Origin: Belliella aquatica
Lineage (GTDB): Bacteria > Bacteroidota > Bacteroidia > Cytophagales > Cyclobacteriaceae
NCBI RefSeq assembly: GCF_014637795.1
Contig: NZ_BMFD01000012.1
Span: forward strand, 4,361 to 68,360
DNA: 64,000 nucleotides
Direction: 5' to 3'
Position 1 is the stretch's first letter. Every line of letters begins with the position of its first letter. Positions 33,160-42,779 of the stretch are shown here, in pieces. Below the pieces are notes generated by a model, which did not search any database, was not told where the DNA came from, and was given only the letters and a program-made list of their open reading frames with translations. The translations under genes and the position numbers were made by a program.

Positions 33160-35466
33160 ATGATATTAGCTATTCTTTCAGGGTTCATTGTTGCTTCAAT
33201 GATTCCTCTTATGAGTAAATTTATAAAAGGAAAAGGTTCAATTCTGATCCCATTTCTTCCATTAGCTTTATTCATCTACTTCTTGACCTTTCTACCTCAA
33301 GTTAGTCAGGGTAATCCTATTGATTTCTTTTACAGTTGGGTTCCAAGCTTTGGAGTTGATTTGTCCTTTCGACTAGATGGCTTATCATTGCTATTTACTT
33401 TATTGATCACGGGAATAGGTACACTCGTATTTTTCTACACATACAGTTACCTGAAAGGCCATGTTTACTTAGATAGGTTTTATGGCTATTTGAGTATGTT
33501 TATGGCTTCTATGCTTGGCTTGGTGCTCTCTGATAACATCATGACTTTATTTATTTTTTGGGAATTGACGAGTATCAGTTCTTTTTTCTTGATTGGCTTC
33601 AACAACGAAGACCCTAAATCCAGAAAATCTGCCATGTTAGCATTAAGCATCACAGGATTAGGTGGACTTTTCCTTCTTGCTGCTGTTATTTTACTCGGTT
33701 ATGTAGGTGGAACTTATTCCATCCAAGAATTACTCTCCCAATCTGAGCTCCTCAAGGCATCAGCAAATTACAATTGGATTATTTTCCTCTTATTCATCGC
33801 TGCATTTACCAAATCTGCACAGTTTCCTTTCCATTTTTGGCTTCCCGGTGCGATGAAGGCTCCAACCCCAGTAAGCACCTACCTGCACTCTGCTACGATG
33901 GTAAAAGCAGGTATCTATTTATTGGCAAGGTTTACTCCTGTATTAGGAGGAACGGCAGAATGGAATACAACATTGATTATCGTTGGAGCAATCACGATGG
34001 TTTACGCTGCAATTCATTCGCTTTTTAGATTAGATATGAAAGGTATCTTAGCTTACTCAACCATATCTGCATTAGGGATTTTGGTATTTCTGATTGGCTT
34101 AGGAACAGAGGAGGCTCTCTTGGCAGCTGGTGTATTTATTTTAGTTCACGCTTTATATAAAGCTACACTTTTCTTAATAACGGGTATCGTAGATCATGAA
34201 ACCGGTTCTCGTGATGTGACTGTACTGTCAGGTTTACGAAAAGTGATGATGCCTGTAGCTGTAGCTGCATTTTTAGCAGCACTTTCCAATGCTGGAGCGC
34301 CACCATTCTTTGGATTTGTAGGAAAGGACTTGATCTATGAAGCCACTTTACATTTTGGTGATTGGGCTTATGTATTGACAGGTGCAGCGATTGTAACCAA
34401 CATTTGTTTACTATTTGCAGGACTTTTAGCTGGTTACAAGCCATTTGCAGGGCCACTTCCAAAGCAATTCGAGAAAGTACATCTTCCCCACCCTACCATG
34501 TGGGTTCCACCATTGATTTTGGCTGGATTAGGTCTTGTCTTTGGAATATTTCCATCGCTAATAGAAAAAAGTCTCATTCAACCAGTTTTTACAAGCCTAG
34601 TTAATAATGATACCATTATCCACTTGAAACTCTGGCATGGTTTCAACCTTGTTCTTGGACTTAGTGCCCTAACTTTGGCTACGGGAGTTTTACTTTATTG
34701 GAAATTAAAACCTTCTAATAATTTACTTAGAAAGACTTTTAAGTTCGAGATTCTCTCACCAAAAACCCTGACAGAACAATTTGGGAATCTATTCTCCAAT
34801 TTTGCAAAGCTTTGGACAGGATTCTTTCAAAATGGTTATTTAAGAAATTATGTCATCACCATCTTAGGTTTTCTGACCCTGCTTTTAGCTTTCCGTCTTT
34901 ATCAAGGAGTGAATATTTATATTGATACAGCAACCCTCACAGATGTGACGATTTACGAAGCGATAGTGGTCATCATCATGGCAGCTTCTATCATCTTCAC
35001 TGTTTTCTCAAAATCCAGATTGGTAGCAGTAGCATCGCTCGGAGTTATAGGATACGCAATCTGTTTGATTTTCCTATTCTATTCAGCTCCTGACCTAGCG
35101 ATGACCCAATTCTCTATAGATACTTTGACAGTGATTCTATTTGTTTTGGTGATTTATAACTTGCCCAAATACAAATCTTTCTCTAAAAAAAGAGTCCGTA
35201 TAAGAGATGGTATTCTTTCAATTTTCTTTGGTACTTTGATCGCCTTGCTGACCTTAGAAGTTTTGTCCGAGCCACTGAATCGAGAAACCTCAAAATATTA
35301 TGCGGAAAATGCCTACATCTTAGCCAAAGGGAAGAATGTGGTGAATGTAATTCTAGTAGATTTTAGAGGTTTCGATACCATTGTCGAAATCACTGTTTTG
35401 GTGATTGCGGCAATTGGAGTTTTTAGTTTATTGAAATTGAGGTTAAAAAGCATAGAAAAAGAATAA
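33160..35466 (+). CDS. mrpA: Mrp Na+/H+ antiporter subunit A
   Basis: I prefer ATG 33160 (MILAILSGFIVASMIPLM), which matches how MrpA proteins begin with a TM helix; a GTG at 33085 would add 25 basic residues. About 768 residues: an N-terminal NuoL-like proton pump core (TSISSFFLIGFNNEDPKSRK, FPFHFWLPGAMKAPTPVSTYLHSATMVKAG) and C-terminal MrpA-specific helices (FYSAPDLAMTQFSIDTLTVI). First gene of mrpABCDEFG with gaps of a few bp or overlaps; drives Na+ or K+ export against proton uptake, giving pH and salt tolerance. Confidence 0.95.
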   Translation: MILAILSGFIVASMIPLMSKFIKGKGSILIPFLPLALFIYFLTFLPQVSQGNPIDFFYSWVPSFGVDLSFRLDGLSLLFTLLITGIGTLVFFYTYSYLKGHVYLDRFYGYLSMFMASMLGLVLSDNIMTLFIFWELTSISSFFLIGFNNEDPKSRKSAMLALSITGLGGLFLLAAVILLGYVGGTYSIQELLSQSELLKASANYNWIIFLLFIAAFTKSAQFPFHFWLPGAMKAPTPVSTYLHSATMVKAGIYLLARFTPVLGGTAEWNTTLIIVGAITMVYAAIHSLFRLDMKGILAYSTISALGILVFLIGLGTEEALLAAGVFILVHALYKATLFLITGIVDHETGSRDVTVLSGLRKVMMPVAVAAFLAALSNAGAPPFFGFVGKDLIYEATLHFGDWAYVLTGAAIVTNICLLFAGLLAGYKPFAGPLPKQFEKVHLPHPTMWVPPLILAGLGLVFGIFPSLIEKSLIQPVFTSLVNNDTIIHLKLWHGFNLVLGLSALTLATGVLLYWKLKPSNNLLRKTFKFEILSPKTLTEQFGNLFSNFAKLWTGFFQNGYLRNYVITILGFLTLLLAFRLYQGVNIYIDTATLTDVTIYEAIVVIIMAASIIFTVFSKSRLVAVASLGVIGYAICLIFLFYSAPDLAMTQFSIDTLTVILFVLVIYNLPKYKSFSKKRVRIRDGILSIFFGTLIALLTLEVLSEPLNRETSKYYAENAYILAKGKNVVNVILVDFRGFDTIVEITVLVIAAIGVFSLLKLRLKSIEKE

Positions 35467-35467
35467 T

Positions 35468-35878
35468 ATGAAAACAATCATTTTCAAGACAGCATCAACC
35501 TATCTTTTACCTTTGTTGATTTTGTTTTCTGTATTTATCCTACTGAGAGGTCACTATCTTCCAGGAGGCGGATTTGTGGGGGGATTAATTGCATCTATTG
35601 CATTTATAATTCATTCGTTTGCCAATGGACTCGAAAAGACAAAGACCATCATCAAATTTCATCCAGGTTTTTTGATGCCAATTGGATTAGCTATTGCACT
35701 TTTGAGCGGAGCTGCACCTCTGCTAATTGGACAAAGCCTAATGACCGGATTATGGTTTGACGAACCTATTGCAGTAATCGGAATGGTAGGGTCAGCATTA
35801 TTTTTTGATACGGGAGTTTATTTGGTTGTCATTGGAGTTACTTTAACTATTATTTTCACCATAACTGAGACTATTTAA
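35468..35878 (+). CDS. mrpB: Mrp antiporter subunit B
   Basis: 136 residues, four TM segments. MnhB block: [20 protein letters not shown], with SFANGLEKT after it and [19 protein letters not shown] near the end. It starts 1 bp after mrpA. Needed for assembly of the hetero-oligomeric Mrp complex. Confidence 0.94.
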   Translation: MKTIIFKTASTYLLPLLILFSVFILLRGHYLPGGGFVGGLIASIAFIIHSFANGLEKTKTIIKFHPGFLMPIGLAIALLSGAAPLLIGQSLMTGLWFDEPIAVIGMVGSALFFDTGVYLVVIGVTLTIIFTITETI

Positions 35879-35879
35879 T

Positions 35880-36236
35880 ATGGAATTGTTATTAGTTATA
35901 TTAATTGGTTTGCTATATGCCGCAGGAATCTACATGATGCTGAGGAGAAGTATGGTAAAATTAATTTTAGGCTTGATCCTACTTGGCAATGGTGCAAACA
36001 TGCTGATCTTTCTTTTGGGAAGAATTGTCAAGGGTAAACCACCTATTATCGATTCAGCAGAAAAAATGTTTACTGAAATATATGCTGATCCTGTCCCCCA
36101 AGCATTGATCCTAACAGCTATTGTAATCAGCTTTGGCTTACAATCATTTGCTATTATCCTTGTCAAAAGGGCCTATAAAATCACAGATACTGATGATTTG
36201 GACGAATTGAATACTACAGACGAGATTTATGAATAA
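35880..36236 (+). CDS. mrpC: Mrp antiporter subunit C (NuoK-like)
   Basis: 118 residues, three TM helices in the NuoK pattern: [32 protein letters not shown] and [20 protein letters not shown]. The C-terminus overlaps the start of mrpD by 8 bp. Confidence 0.94.
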   Translation: MELLLVILIGLLYAAGIYMMLRRSMVKLILGLILLGNGANMLIFLLGRIVKGKPPIIDSAEKMFTEIYADPVPQALILTAIVISFGLQSFAIILVKRAYKITDTDDLDELNTTDEIYE

Positions 36237-37752
36237 CCCCTATATAGTTTTACCTGTCCTTTTCCAATTATTCACAGCAGTGCTTCTGTTGTTTTTCTGG
36301 TTTCGAGTCAATACACAACGATTGATCACCATCATTTGTAGTCTTACATCTGTTGGAATCGCCATTTGGTTGTTTTCAGAAGTCTATAACAATGGCATTC
36401 TAACTATGCAAGCAGGAGAATGGAAAGCCCCTTTTGGGATTACCTTCGTGGCAGATATTTTTAGTTCTACGATGGTCTTGTTAACTTCCATCTCTGGAAT
36501 GGCAGTAGCTATTTTCGCGACAGGAAGTATTCGAAATGCAAGATTGAAATTCGGTTTTTTCCCGATCCTAAACTTCCTTTTGATGGGGCTACACGGTGCT
36601 TTTTTGACAGGAGATATATTCAACCTTTATGTTTGGTTTGAGATTATTATCATCGCTTCATTTGTATTGATCACGATTGGTGGAGAAAAAGCTCAGATAG
36701 AAGGTGCGATGAAGTATGTGACGATGAATTTGCTTGCTTCTGCTATTTTCTTGACTGCAATCGCAATTTTATACGGAATGGCAGGAAGTCTTAATATGGC
36801 AGACCTCTCAGGTCAAGTCGCTCAAATAGAAAACAGAGGACTTGTCAATGTTGTGGCTATTCTTTTTCTTGTAGGATTCGGAATCAAATCAGCAATTTTC
36901 CCATTATATTTTTGGTTACCAGCATCTTACCACACACCTCCTCCAGCTATTTCAGCAATATTTGGCGGATTATTAACCAAAGTTGGTGTATATGCACTCT
37001 TGCGAATCTTCACCTTGATCTTTATTCCTGACGAATTCTTGAGTAATTTATTGATTGTCATGGCAGCTTTAACAATCCTATCAGGTGGATTAGGTGCTAT
37101 TTTACAAGTCAATATGCGGAAGATTTTCTCTTACCTCATTGTTTGTCACATAGGATTTATGATTGCTGGATTAGGGATCTATACAGAATTAGCCATTCTC
37201 GGTGCCATCTTCTACTTGATTCACGACATTGTCGTCAAGACTAATTTATTCCTCATCTCCGGTTTGATTTTTAAACTAAAAGGAACATTGAATATCGAAA
37301 AGCTTGGAGGGATTTATAAAAAATACCCAAAATATGCACTTCTGATAGCTATCTCGTTGTTTTCATTAGTAGGAATACCACCGCTTTCAGGATTTTGGGC
37401 TAAGATATTCTTGATTCAAGGAGGATATCAAGAAGGTCAATATACTTTGATCGGCTTTATTTTATTGGGAAGTTTTCTTACCCTTTGGGTTATCGCAAAA
37501 CTTTGGTCGGAAGTGTTTTGGAAAGAATCGGTTGATTTACCAAAGAAAATCAATGTAAAATACTTCAGTGAATTAGTTCCATTTAAACAGTGGGTAATGA
37601 TTATTCCAATTGTTTTTTTGACAATTATCACCTTGTATATTGGTCTTGCTGCGGAACATATTATCATCTTAAGTAAGCAAATTTCTTATGAATTGATGAA
37701 TCCATCGGTTTATATAGAAGCAGTATTAGGAACTCAAATTGAAACGCCATGA
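36229..37752 (+). CDS. mrpD: Mrp antiporter subunit D (NuoM/N-like)
   Basis: 507 residues, about fourteen TM helices; a proton-translocating core related to complex I. Typical blocks: [59 protein letters not shown] and [15 protein letters not shown]. Overlaps both mrpC and mrpE by a few bases. Confidence 0.95.
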   Translation: MNNPYIVLPVLFQLFTAVLLLFFWFRVNTQRLITIICSLTSVGIAIWLFSEVYNNGILTMQAGEWKAPFGITFVADIFSSTMVLLTSISGMAVAIFATGSIRNARLKFGFFPILNFLLMGLHGAFLTGDIFNLYVWFEIIIIASFVLITIGGEKAQIEGAMKYVTMNLLASAIFLTAIAILYGMAGSLNMADLSGQVAQIENRGLVNVVAILFLVGFGIKSAIFPLYFWLPASYHTPPPAISAIFGGLLTKVGVYALLRIFTLIFIPDEFLSNLLIVMAALTILSGGLGAILQVNMRKIFSYLIVCHIGFMIAGLGIYTELAILGAIFYLIHDIVVKTNLFLISGLIFKLKGTLNIEKLGGIYKKYPKYALLIAISLFSLVGIPPLSGFWAKIFLIQGGYQEGQYTLIGFILLGSFLTLWVIAKLWSEVFWKESVDLPKKINVKYFSELVPFKQWVMIIPIVFLTIITLYIGLAAEHIIILSKQISYELMNPSVYIEAVLGTQIETP

Positions 37753-38228
37753 TCAAAACCAGATTTTTAAGTAACCTTTTACTTTCCCTCATTTGGATAG
37801 CTATTACTGGAACTTTCAGTTTTGAAAATTTTCTGTTTGGTTTTGTACTTAGCTTCTTCCTTTTATGGCTCACTGCTACGAATAGAAGGGAAAACAAATA
37901 TTTCAACAGAGTTCCAAAATTATTCGCTTTTGTATTTTTCTTTCTTTACGAATTGATCAAAGCAAATATTGAAGTGGCTTATGATGTAGTCACTCCGAGG
38001 CATTTTATGAAACCTGGAATTGTAAAAATTCCTTTGGATGCTAAAACCGATTTGGAAATCACATTGCTAGCAAATTTAATTTCCCTCACACCTGGCACCT
38101 TAAGTCTTGATGTTTCCGATGACAAAAAAGTCCTCTATGTACATGGAATGTATGTAAATGACAAAGCTGAATTTATAGCAAACATCAAAAATGGATTTGA
38201 AAAAAGACTACTAGACATATTGAGATGA
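37749..38228 (+). CDS. mrpE: Mrp antiporter subunit E
   Basis: 159 residues: N-terminal TM segments, [20 protein letters not shown], then a small soluble domain with [20 protein letters not shown], the MnhE signature. Start overlaps the mrpD stop by 4 bp; end overlaps mrpF. Confidence 0.94.
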   Translation: MIKTRFLSNLLLSLIWIAITGTFSFENFLFGFVLSFFLLWLTATNRRENKYFNRVPKLFAFVFFFLYELIKANIEVAYDVVTPRHFMKPGIVKIPLDAKTDLEITLLANLISLTPGTLSLDVSDDKKVLYVHGMYVNDKAEFIANIKNGFEKRLLDILR

Positions 38229-38500
38229 GCACATACGACTATCTATACTATATCATATTACCCGTTTTGAGCATTTCAGTTTTGATTATATTCATTCGAT
38301 TCCTAATGGGTCCAAGACTTTCTGATAGAGTGGTATCATTGGATTTACTCTTGACTACGGGTATTGGTATAATCGCAGTTTACAGTATTCATACGAATCA
38401 ACCCACCTTCTTGGACATCGCGATGATTTTAGCGTTGATAGCCTTCTTGGGGACAGTTGCTTTTGCTTATTATTTAGAAAAAAGAGAAAGAAATGACTGA
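38225..38500 (+). CDS. mrpF: Mrp antiporter subunit F
   Basis: 91 residues, three TM helices with the MnhF pattern RFLMGPRLSDRVVSLDLLLT and MILALIAFLGTVAFAYYLEK. Overlaps mrpE by 4 bp and mrpG by 8 bp. Confidence 0.93.
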   Translation: MSTYDYLYYIILPVLSISVLIIFIRFLMGPRLSDRVVSLDLLLTTGIGIIAVYSIHTNQPTFLDIAMILALIAFLGTVAFAYYLEKRERND

Positions 38501-38882
38501 TATAATCGTAATTACACTGAGTACACTTGGTACACTCTTTATCCTTTTGGCTGCAATAGGTGTTGTGAAAATGCCTGATTTATATCTTAGAATTTCCGTA
38601 ACAACCAAAGCGGCTACTTTAGGCATTGGATTAATTTTAATCGCAGCAGCATTTTATTTTAACGATCCATCCATCACCGCTAGAGTTTTAGCTATCATCG
38701 TTTTTATGTTACTTACTGCTCCTGTAGGCGCACACATGATTGGTAGAGCTTCTTACTTTACGGGTGTAAAAATGTGGCATAAGTCTAAAATTGATGAACT
38801 TGAAGGTCAATATGACCCAAAAACGCATAAACTTAAAAGTGAGGATCAAACACCTACAGAAGATGAAAATCCAAAATCATAA
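38493..38882 (+). CDS. mrpG: Mrp antiporter subunit G
   Basis: 129 residues: three TM helices with the MnhG pattern (LLAAIGVVKMPDLYLRISVT, KAATLGIGLILIAAAF, VFMLLTAPVGAHMIGRASY) and a polar acidic tail. Completes the seven-subunit set. Its stop touches the start of the next gene. Confidence 0.93.
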   Translation: MTDIIVITLSTLGTLFILLAAIGVVKMPDLYLRISVTTKAATLGIGLILIAAAFYFNDPSITARVLAIIVFMLLTAPVGAHMIGRASYFTGVKMWHKSKIDELEGQYDPKTHKLKSEDQTPTEDENPKS

Positions 38883-40031
38883 ATGATGAAAAAATATCTC
38901 CTAAGATATCTCGTTCTCCTTTTTGGAACTTTGGTATTTACTGCCTGTGATGAAGAACCTTCAGAAGAAATCTATGAACCAAAAAATCAATTTTTAGTAG
39001 GAGCCTATACCAATTCAGTAGAAGAGGGCATTGGCCTTTTAGAATACGATCCGATCACAAACACTAGCAATATAGAAGTGATCAGTGAAGGTGTTTCTAA
39101 TCCTTCTTTCATATTAATGAACAAAGAGCAAAATCTATTATACACCGTTGAGGAGATATCAGGAGTAAATGGAGGAAGAGTCAAGTCATTCGGGTATAAC
39201 AAAGTCGATAAAGAATTAACTTTGATCAGCATGGTCGATACGTATGGAGACCACCCCTGCTATTTGGCACTTGACCCGAGCGAGCAGTTTTTAGTAGTAG
39301 GAAATTATTCCGGAGGTAATTTCTCTACATATAAAATTAATTCTGGTGACCTGACCCATGTACAAACTATAGCACACGAGGGACAAAGTATCATTCAATC
39401 AAGACAAGAAAAAGCACACGTACATAGTGCTGTATTTCAACCAAATGAAGCACGCCTTATCGTTGGGGACCTCGGAACAGACAAGATTTATATCTATGAT
39501 TTCAACCCTGATTATGCTGTACCATTCCAGCCAGCCTCTACACCATATTTCGAGGTTGAACCTGGTTCTGGGCCGAGACATTTGATTTTCAATGACAAAG
39601 GTGACAGGTTATTTTTGATTCATGAACTGACTGCTGAAATTGGAGTCTATTCTTATGAAAATGGAGAAATAAACTTATTGAATACGGTTTCTTTGACCCC
39701 TTCACAATATCAAGGGACAGTTGGTGCAGCCGAAGTTAGATTCTCTCCCGATGGAAAATACATTTATGCCTCAAATCGTGGGGATGCAAATGAAATATCT
39801 GTCTTCGAGAAAGATTTAAATGATAAATTAATCCTTGTTCAAAGAGTTCCAACACAAGGAATCACCCCAAGAAATTTTAATTTTAGTAAGGATGGCTCTT
39901 TCTTGGTTGTTGGAAATCAAGAATCTAATGAAATCGTAATTTTTGATGTAAATCAGAAAACGGGTATGATTGGCGATTTGAAACAAAAAGTAAATTTTTC
40001 AAATCCTGCTTATATTTTACCATTGAATTAA
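38883..40031 (+). CDS. Lactonase-family seven-bladed beta-propeller lipoprotein
   Basis: 382 residues. A signal peptide ends in a lipobox (LVFTAC), so the propeller is membrane-anchored outside the cytoplasm. Repeated blades contain HPCYLALDPSEQFLVVGNYS, AHVHSAVFQPNEARLIVGDL, GPRHLIFNDKGDRLFLIHEL and EVRFSPDGKYIYASNRGD, matching the 6-phosphogluconolactonase-like (Pgl/YbhE) lactonase family. A cytosolic Pgl role is unlikely given the lipobox. It starts immediately after mrpG, so it is probably transcribed from the mrp operon. Confidence 0.88.
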   Translation: MMKKYLLRYLVLLFGTLVFTACDEEPSEEIYEPKNQFLVGAYTNSVEEGIGLLEYDPITNTSNIEVISEGVSNPSFILMNKEQNLLYTVEEISGVNGGRVKSFGYNKVDKELTLISMVDTYGDHPCYLALDPSEQFLVVGNYSGGNFSTYKINSGDLTHVQTIAHEGQSIIQSRQEKAHVHSAVFQPNEARLIVGDLGTDKIYIYDFNPDYAVPFQPASTPYFEVEPGSGPRHLIFNDKGDRLFLIHELTAEIGVYSYENGEINLLNTVSLTPSQYQGTVGAAEVRFSPDGKYIYASNRGDANEISVFEKDLNDKLILVQRVPTQGITPRNFNFSKDGSFLVVGNQESNEIVIFDVNQKTGMIGDLKQKVNFSNPAYILPLN

Positions 40032-40263
40032 CTCTGAGACCTTAATCCGTATTTGTTTATTTTCATTGAGAGATAAAATTTTATAGCCCTCAATCAATTG
40101 TCCATAGCTGATTGTAATATATTTCATACAACATTATAAATGGCTACTGGTAAGAAATCGGATGTACATAAAATTTTCTAAGTAAATCAACCGTAAAACA
40201 CAATTCAAATAAAATAAATTGATGTTGATCATTAAAATAACCGAAAAATATTTTCTTGAATTG

Positions 40264-40293
40264 TTTGTATTGTAAAAAGTAATCGTACCTTTG
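40264..40293 (+). promoter_or_regulatory. Promoter of the cold-shock gene
   Basis: TTTG (40264-40267), 18-nt spacer, TACCTTTG (40286-40293), one base short of the TTTG-N19-TAnnTTTG consensus. Transcription would start near 40300, leaving a leader of about 26 nt. Confidence 0.65.
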
Positions 40294-40325
40294 AGCTATT
40301 AAATAATCAATACAATTACAATATC

Positions 40326-40517
40326 ATGAACACAGGAAAAGTAAAATTTTTTAATGAGTCCAAAGGATTCGGTTTTATCGTAGACGATGAATCTTCTAAA
40401 GAGTATTTTGTACACATCTCAGGATTAGTTGACGAAATTAGAGAAGACGACGAAGTAACTTTCGACCTTAAAGAAGGTAGAAAAGGACTTAACGCTGTGA
40501 ATGTAAAGTTAGCTTAA
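40326..40517 (+). CDS. cspA: Cold-shock domain protein
   Basis: 63 residues, a single cold-shock domain. RNP1 appears as SKGFGFIVDDE and RNP2 as EYFVHISGL; the start MNTGKVKFFNESKGFGFI is canonical. Binds single-stranded RNA/DNA and acts as an RNA chaperone. It has its own promoter and terminator, and the preceding ~295 bp contain no other gene. Confidence 0.96.
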   Translation: MNTGKVKFFNESKGFGFIVDDESSKEYFVHISGLVDEIREDDEVTFDLKEGRKGLNAVNVKLA

Positions 40518-40537
40518 CATACAACATTGACAAGTAT

Positions 40538-40571
40538 AAAAGCGGCTCAAACGAAAGTTTGATCCGCTTTT
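40538..40571. terminator. Bidirectional terminator between csp and mscS-type gene
   Basis: AAAAGCGG (40538-40545) pairs with CCGCTTTT (40564-40571), with an inner CAAAC/GTTTG stem and a GAAA loop. Confidence 0.9.
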
Positions 40572-40576
40572 TTATT

Positions 40577-41425
40577 TTAGTCCTTTTTGAAAATGTTTAT
40601 ATCTTGAACATCATTTGGAAAACCAATACTATCCTCTTTCATTTTTTCAATCACAGCCAGCATCACTTCATTTTTCAAAAGCGCATTTCTTCTTTGTGCT
40701 CCTAGCAAGCTATACCAATAAGTAATACTCAACTGAACTGTTCCTCCTTCAAAGTTTTTGATTGTGACCGTAGGCTTTTGTGTTTTCAATAGATGCGGCA
40801 CAGCAGCTACTACTTCATATATAATTTCAATCACTTGTCTGATATCGTTCGAATTGCTTATACTAATGTCAAAACTTTCCCTTAGTTGATCATCAATCGT
40901 ATAATTGATAAAATGCTTTTTAATGATGTCAGAATTAGGAATATAGACATCCTTACCATCAACAGTTTTGATTGTAGTTTCTCTAATAGATATCCTTATC
41001 ACACGACCAATTCTACCTTCAATTTCAATTAAGTCTCCCATTTCAAAAGGACGATCAAAAATCATCACTATCCCAGCAAGGAAATTCTCGCCGATATCTT
41101 TTAAGGCAAAACCAATGATAAAGGTAGTGATCCCCGCAGCGCCAATTATTGTTTGGGTCAGAGCACTCAATCCTAGCGTTCTAAAAATGATAAATACTAA
41201 AATTATAAAGAAGATAAATATCAAAATGTCTGCTAAAAAACGTGCTCCAACTGGATCTTTTGATCTGCTTACCAGTCTATTAACCACAACACTTTTCAGA
41301 CTTCGAATAATGACAATTCCTACCACAAGCACAAAAAGTGACACCAATAAATTTGGCATCAAATCAATAATATCCAGGTAAAGTGCTTCAAAGCTAGTTC
41401 TAAACGATTCTATTACTTTTTCCAT
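40577..41425 (-). CDS. mscS: MscS-type small-conductance mechanosensitive channel
   Basis: 282 residues, the length of E. coli MscS. Three TM segments in the first ~110; TM3 with Gly/Ala packing (TIIGAAGITTFIIGFALKDI), then LAGIVMIFDRPFEMGDLIEI, GRVIRISIRETTIKTVDGKD and VYIPNSDIIKKHFINYT of the beta domain. It opens on osmotic downshift. Single gene. Confidence 0.94.
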   Translation of the reverse strand: MEKVIESFRTSFEALYLDIIDLMPNLLVSLFVLVVGIVIIRSLKSVVVNRLVSRSKDPVGARFLADILIFIFFIILVFIIFRTLGLSALTQTIIGAAGITTFIIGFALKDIGENFLAGIVMIFDRPFEMGDLIEIEGRIGRVIRISIRETTIKTVDGKDVYIPNSDIIKKHFINYTIDDQLRESFDISISNSNDIRQVIEIIYEVVAAVPHLLKTQKPTVTIKNFEGGTVQLSITYWYSLLGAQRRNALLKNEVMLAVIEKMKEDSIGFPNDVQDINIFKKD

Positions 41426-41577
41426 AAAATTTAATTTAAAAATGAAAAGTTTTCTTCTTAGTGAAATTAAGGCATTTTTTTTAATATTCTTTTTAATACC
41501 TCTTTGAAAGAAATATACAAACTCAACAAATATAGGATAGAACCCTTAGCTTGGTATTCAATTATCGCTTAATTTCT

Positions 41578-42669
41578 TTAGATAGAGCTCCAAGGAATAT
41601 TTTGTTCATAGACCAATGTTCCTGATTCTATCACAAGTGGAGACTCAATATTGTTATGATAAAGTTGACCAGTTCCCAGTCCTTGGGGCAAAGAAGTTTC
41701 GAAAGTTGCTGTAAATTGAGAAATAGCATTCAATCCGATATTACTTTCTAAAGCAGATGTCATCCACCATGTAATATTCAATCTTTCAGCAATATCTATC
41801 CACTCCTTTGTTTCCCTAAATCCACCTAAAAGAGTTGGTTTCAAAATGATATACTGAGGATTAATTTGTTGGAGAAGTGACTTTTTATTTTCTTGGCCAA
41901 AGACTCCAATCAATTCCTCATCTAGTGCTATTGCAATAGGAGTTACTTCACACAATCGAGACATTGCTGAAACTTGCCCTTGTCGAATCGGCTGCTCGAT
42001 GCTATGTAGGTCAAATTCAGCTAATCTTTTTAATTTCTCAAAAGCTTCATCGGGGGTAAATGCACCATTCGCATCTACTCGTAAAGTGATTTGATTTTTA
42101 TCAAACTTACTTCTAATATAAGCCAGCAAATCACATTCCTGATCGAAGTCTATCGCTCCAATCTTCATTTTAATGCAATCATACCCATCTTGAAGTTTTT
42201 TGTCTATTTGTTCTAGCATAAAATCCTTCTCCCCCATCCAAATCAATCCATTGATAGAGATTGGTTCTCTTTTGGAAACGAAATCTGAGTCGAAAATCAG
42301 TCTTTTCCCTCCATTTGAATAATCCAAAAGTGCTGATTCAAAAGCAAAACGGATACTTGGGAGTGATCCAGAAATATTTTTATTTACAAAATCAAATATA
42401 TGAGTTTGATCAAGCTCAATTTCGGTGCTAGATAAATCATTACAAATTTTCATTAACTGGTCTTCAAAATCTGGAAGATCATCTAAGCTCAAATTAGGAA
42501 GCGGACCAGCCTCACCTATTCCATAAAACCCTTGAGAATTACTTCTTGATCTGACAGTTACAAAATAGGTTTCTTTTTGCTTGAGAACACCTCTAGAAGT
42601 TCCTGCATCAAATTTAAAATCTAATACATGCTTTTTGCACTCGAAAAATAATTGCTCTGTTTTACTCAT
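41578..42669 (-). CDS. menC: o-Succinylbenzoate synthase (enolase superfamily)
   Basis: 363 residues. Enolase-superfamily barrel: CIKMKIGAIDFDQE (KxK base), RVDANGAFTPDEA (metal Asp), LHSIEQPI (metal Glu), IALDEELIG (metal Asp/Glu) and IILKPTLLGGFRET (second catalytic Lys). TSALESNIGLNAISQ near the end is the usual MenC block. It dehydrates SHCHC in menaquinone synthesis. No other men gene is adjacent, so an epimerase of the same superfamily cannot be fully excluded. Confidence 0.82.
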   Translation of the reverse strand: MSKTEQLFFECKKHVLDFKFDAGTSRGVLKQKETYFVTVRSRSNSQGFYGIGEAGPLPNLSLDDLPDFEDQLMKICNDLSSTEIELDQTHIFDFVNKNISGSLPSIRFAFESALLDYSNGGKRLIFDSDFVSKREPISINGLIWMGEKDFMLEQIDKKLQDGYDCIKMKIGAIDFDQECDLLAYIRSKFDKNQITLRVDANGAFTPDEAFEKLKRLAEFDLHSIEQPIRQGQVSAMSRLCEVTPIAIALDEELIGVFGQENKKSLLQQINPQYIILKPTLLGGFRETKEWIDIAERLNITWWMTSALESNIGLNAISQFTATFETSLPQGLGTGQLYHNNIESPLVIESGTLVYEQNIPWSSI

Positions 42670-42744
42670 ATTTTCTACATCATTTTTAATGCTTTCAACA
42701 AGTTTAATAATTAAGGGTTCGAACTATTGGGGAAATTTATGCTT

Positions 42745-42752
42745 TATATTTG
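42745..42752 (+). promoter_or_regulatory. -7 box of queA
   Basis: TATATTTG fits TAnnTTTG. It covers the upstream in-frame ATG at 42750, so that ATG cannot be in the mRNA, which supports ATG 42780 as start. Confidence 0.5.
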
Positions 42753-42779
42753 CAAGCCAGATTAAAAATCGAAGACTTT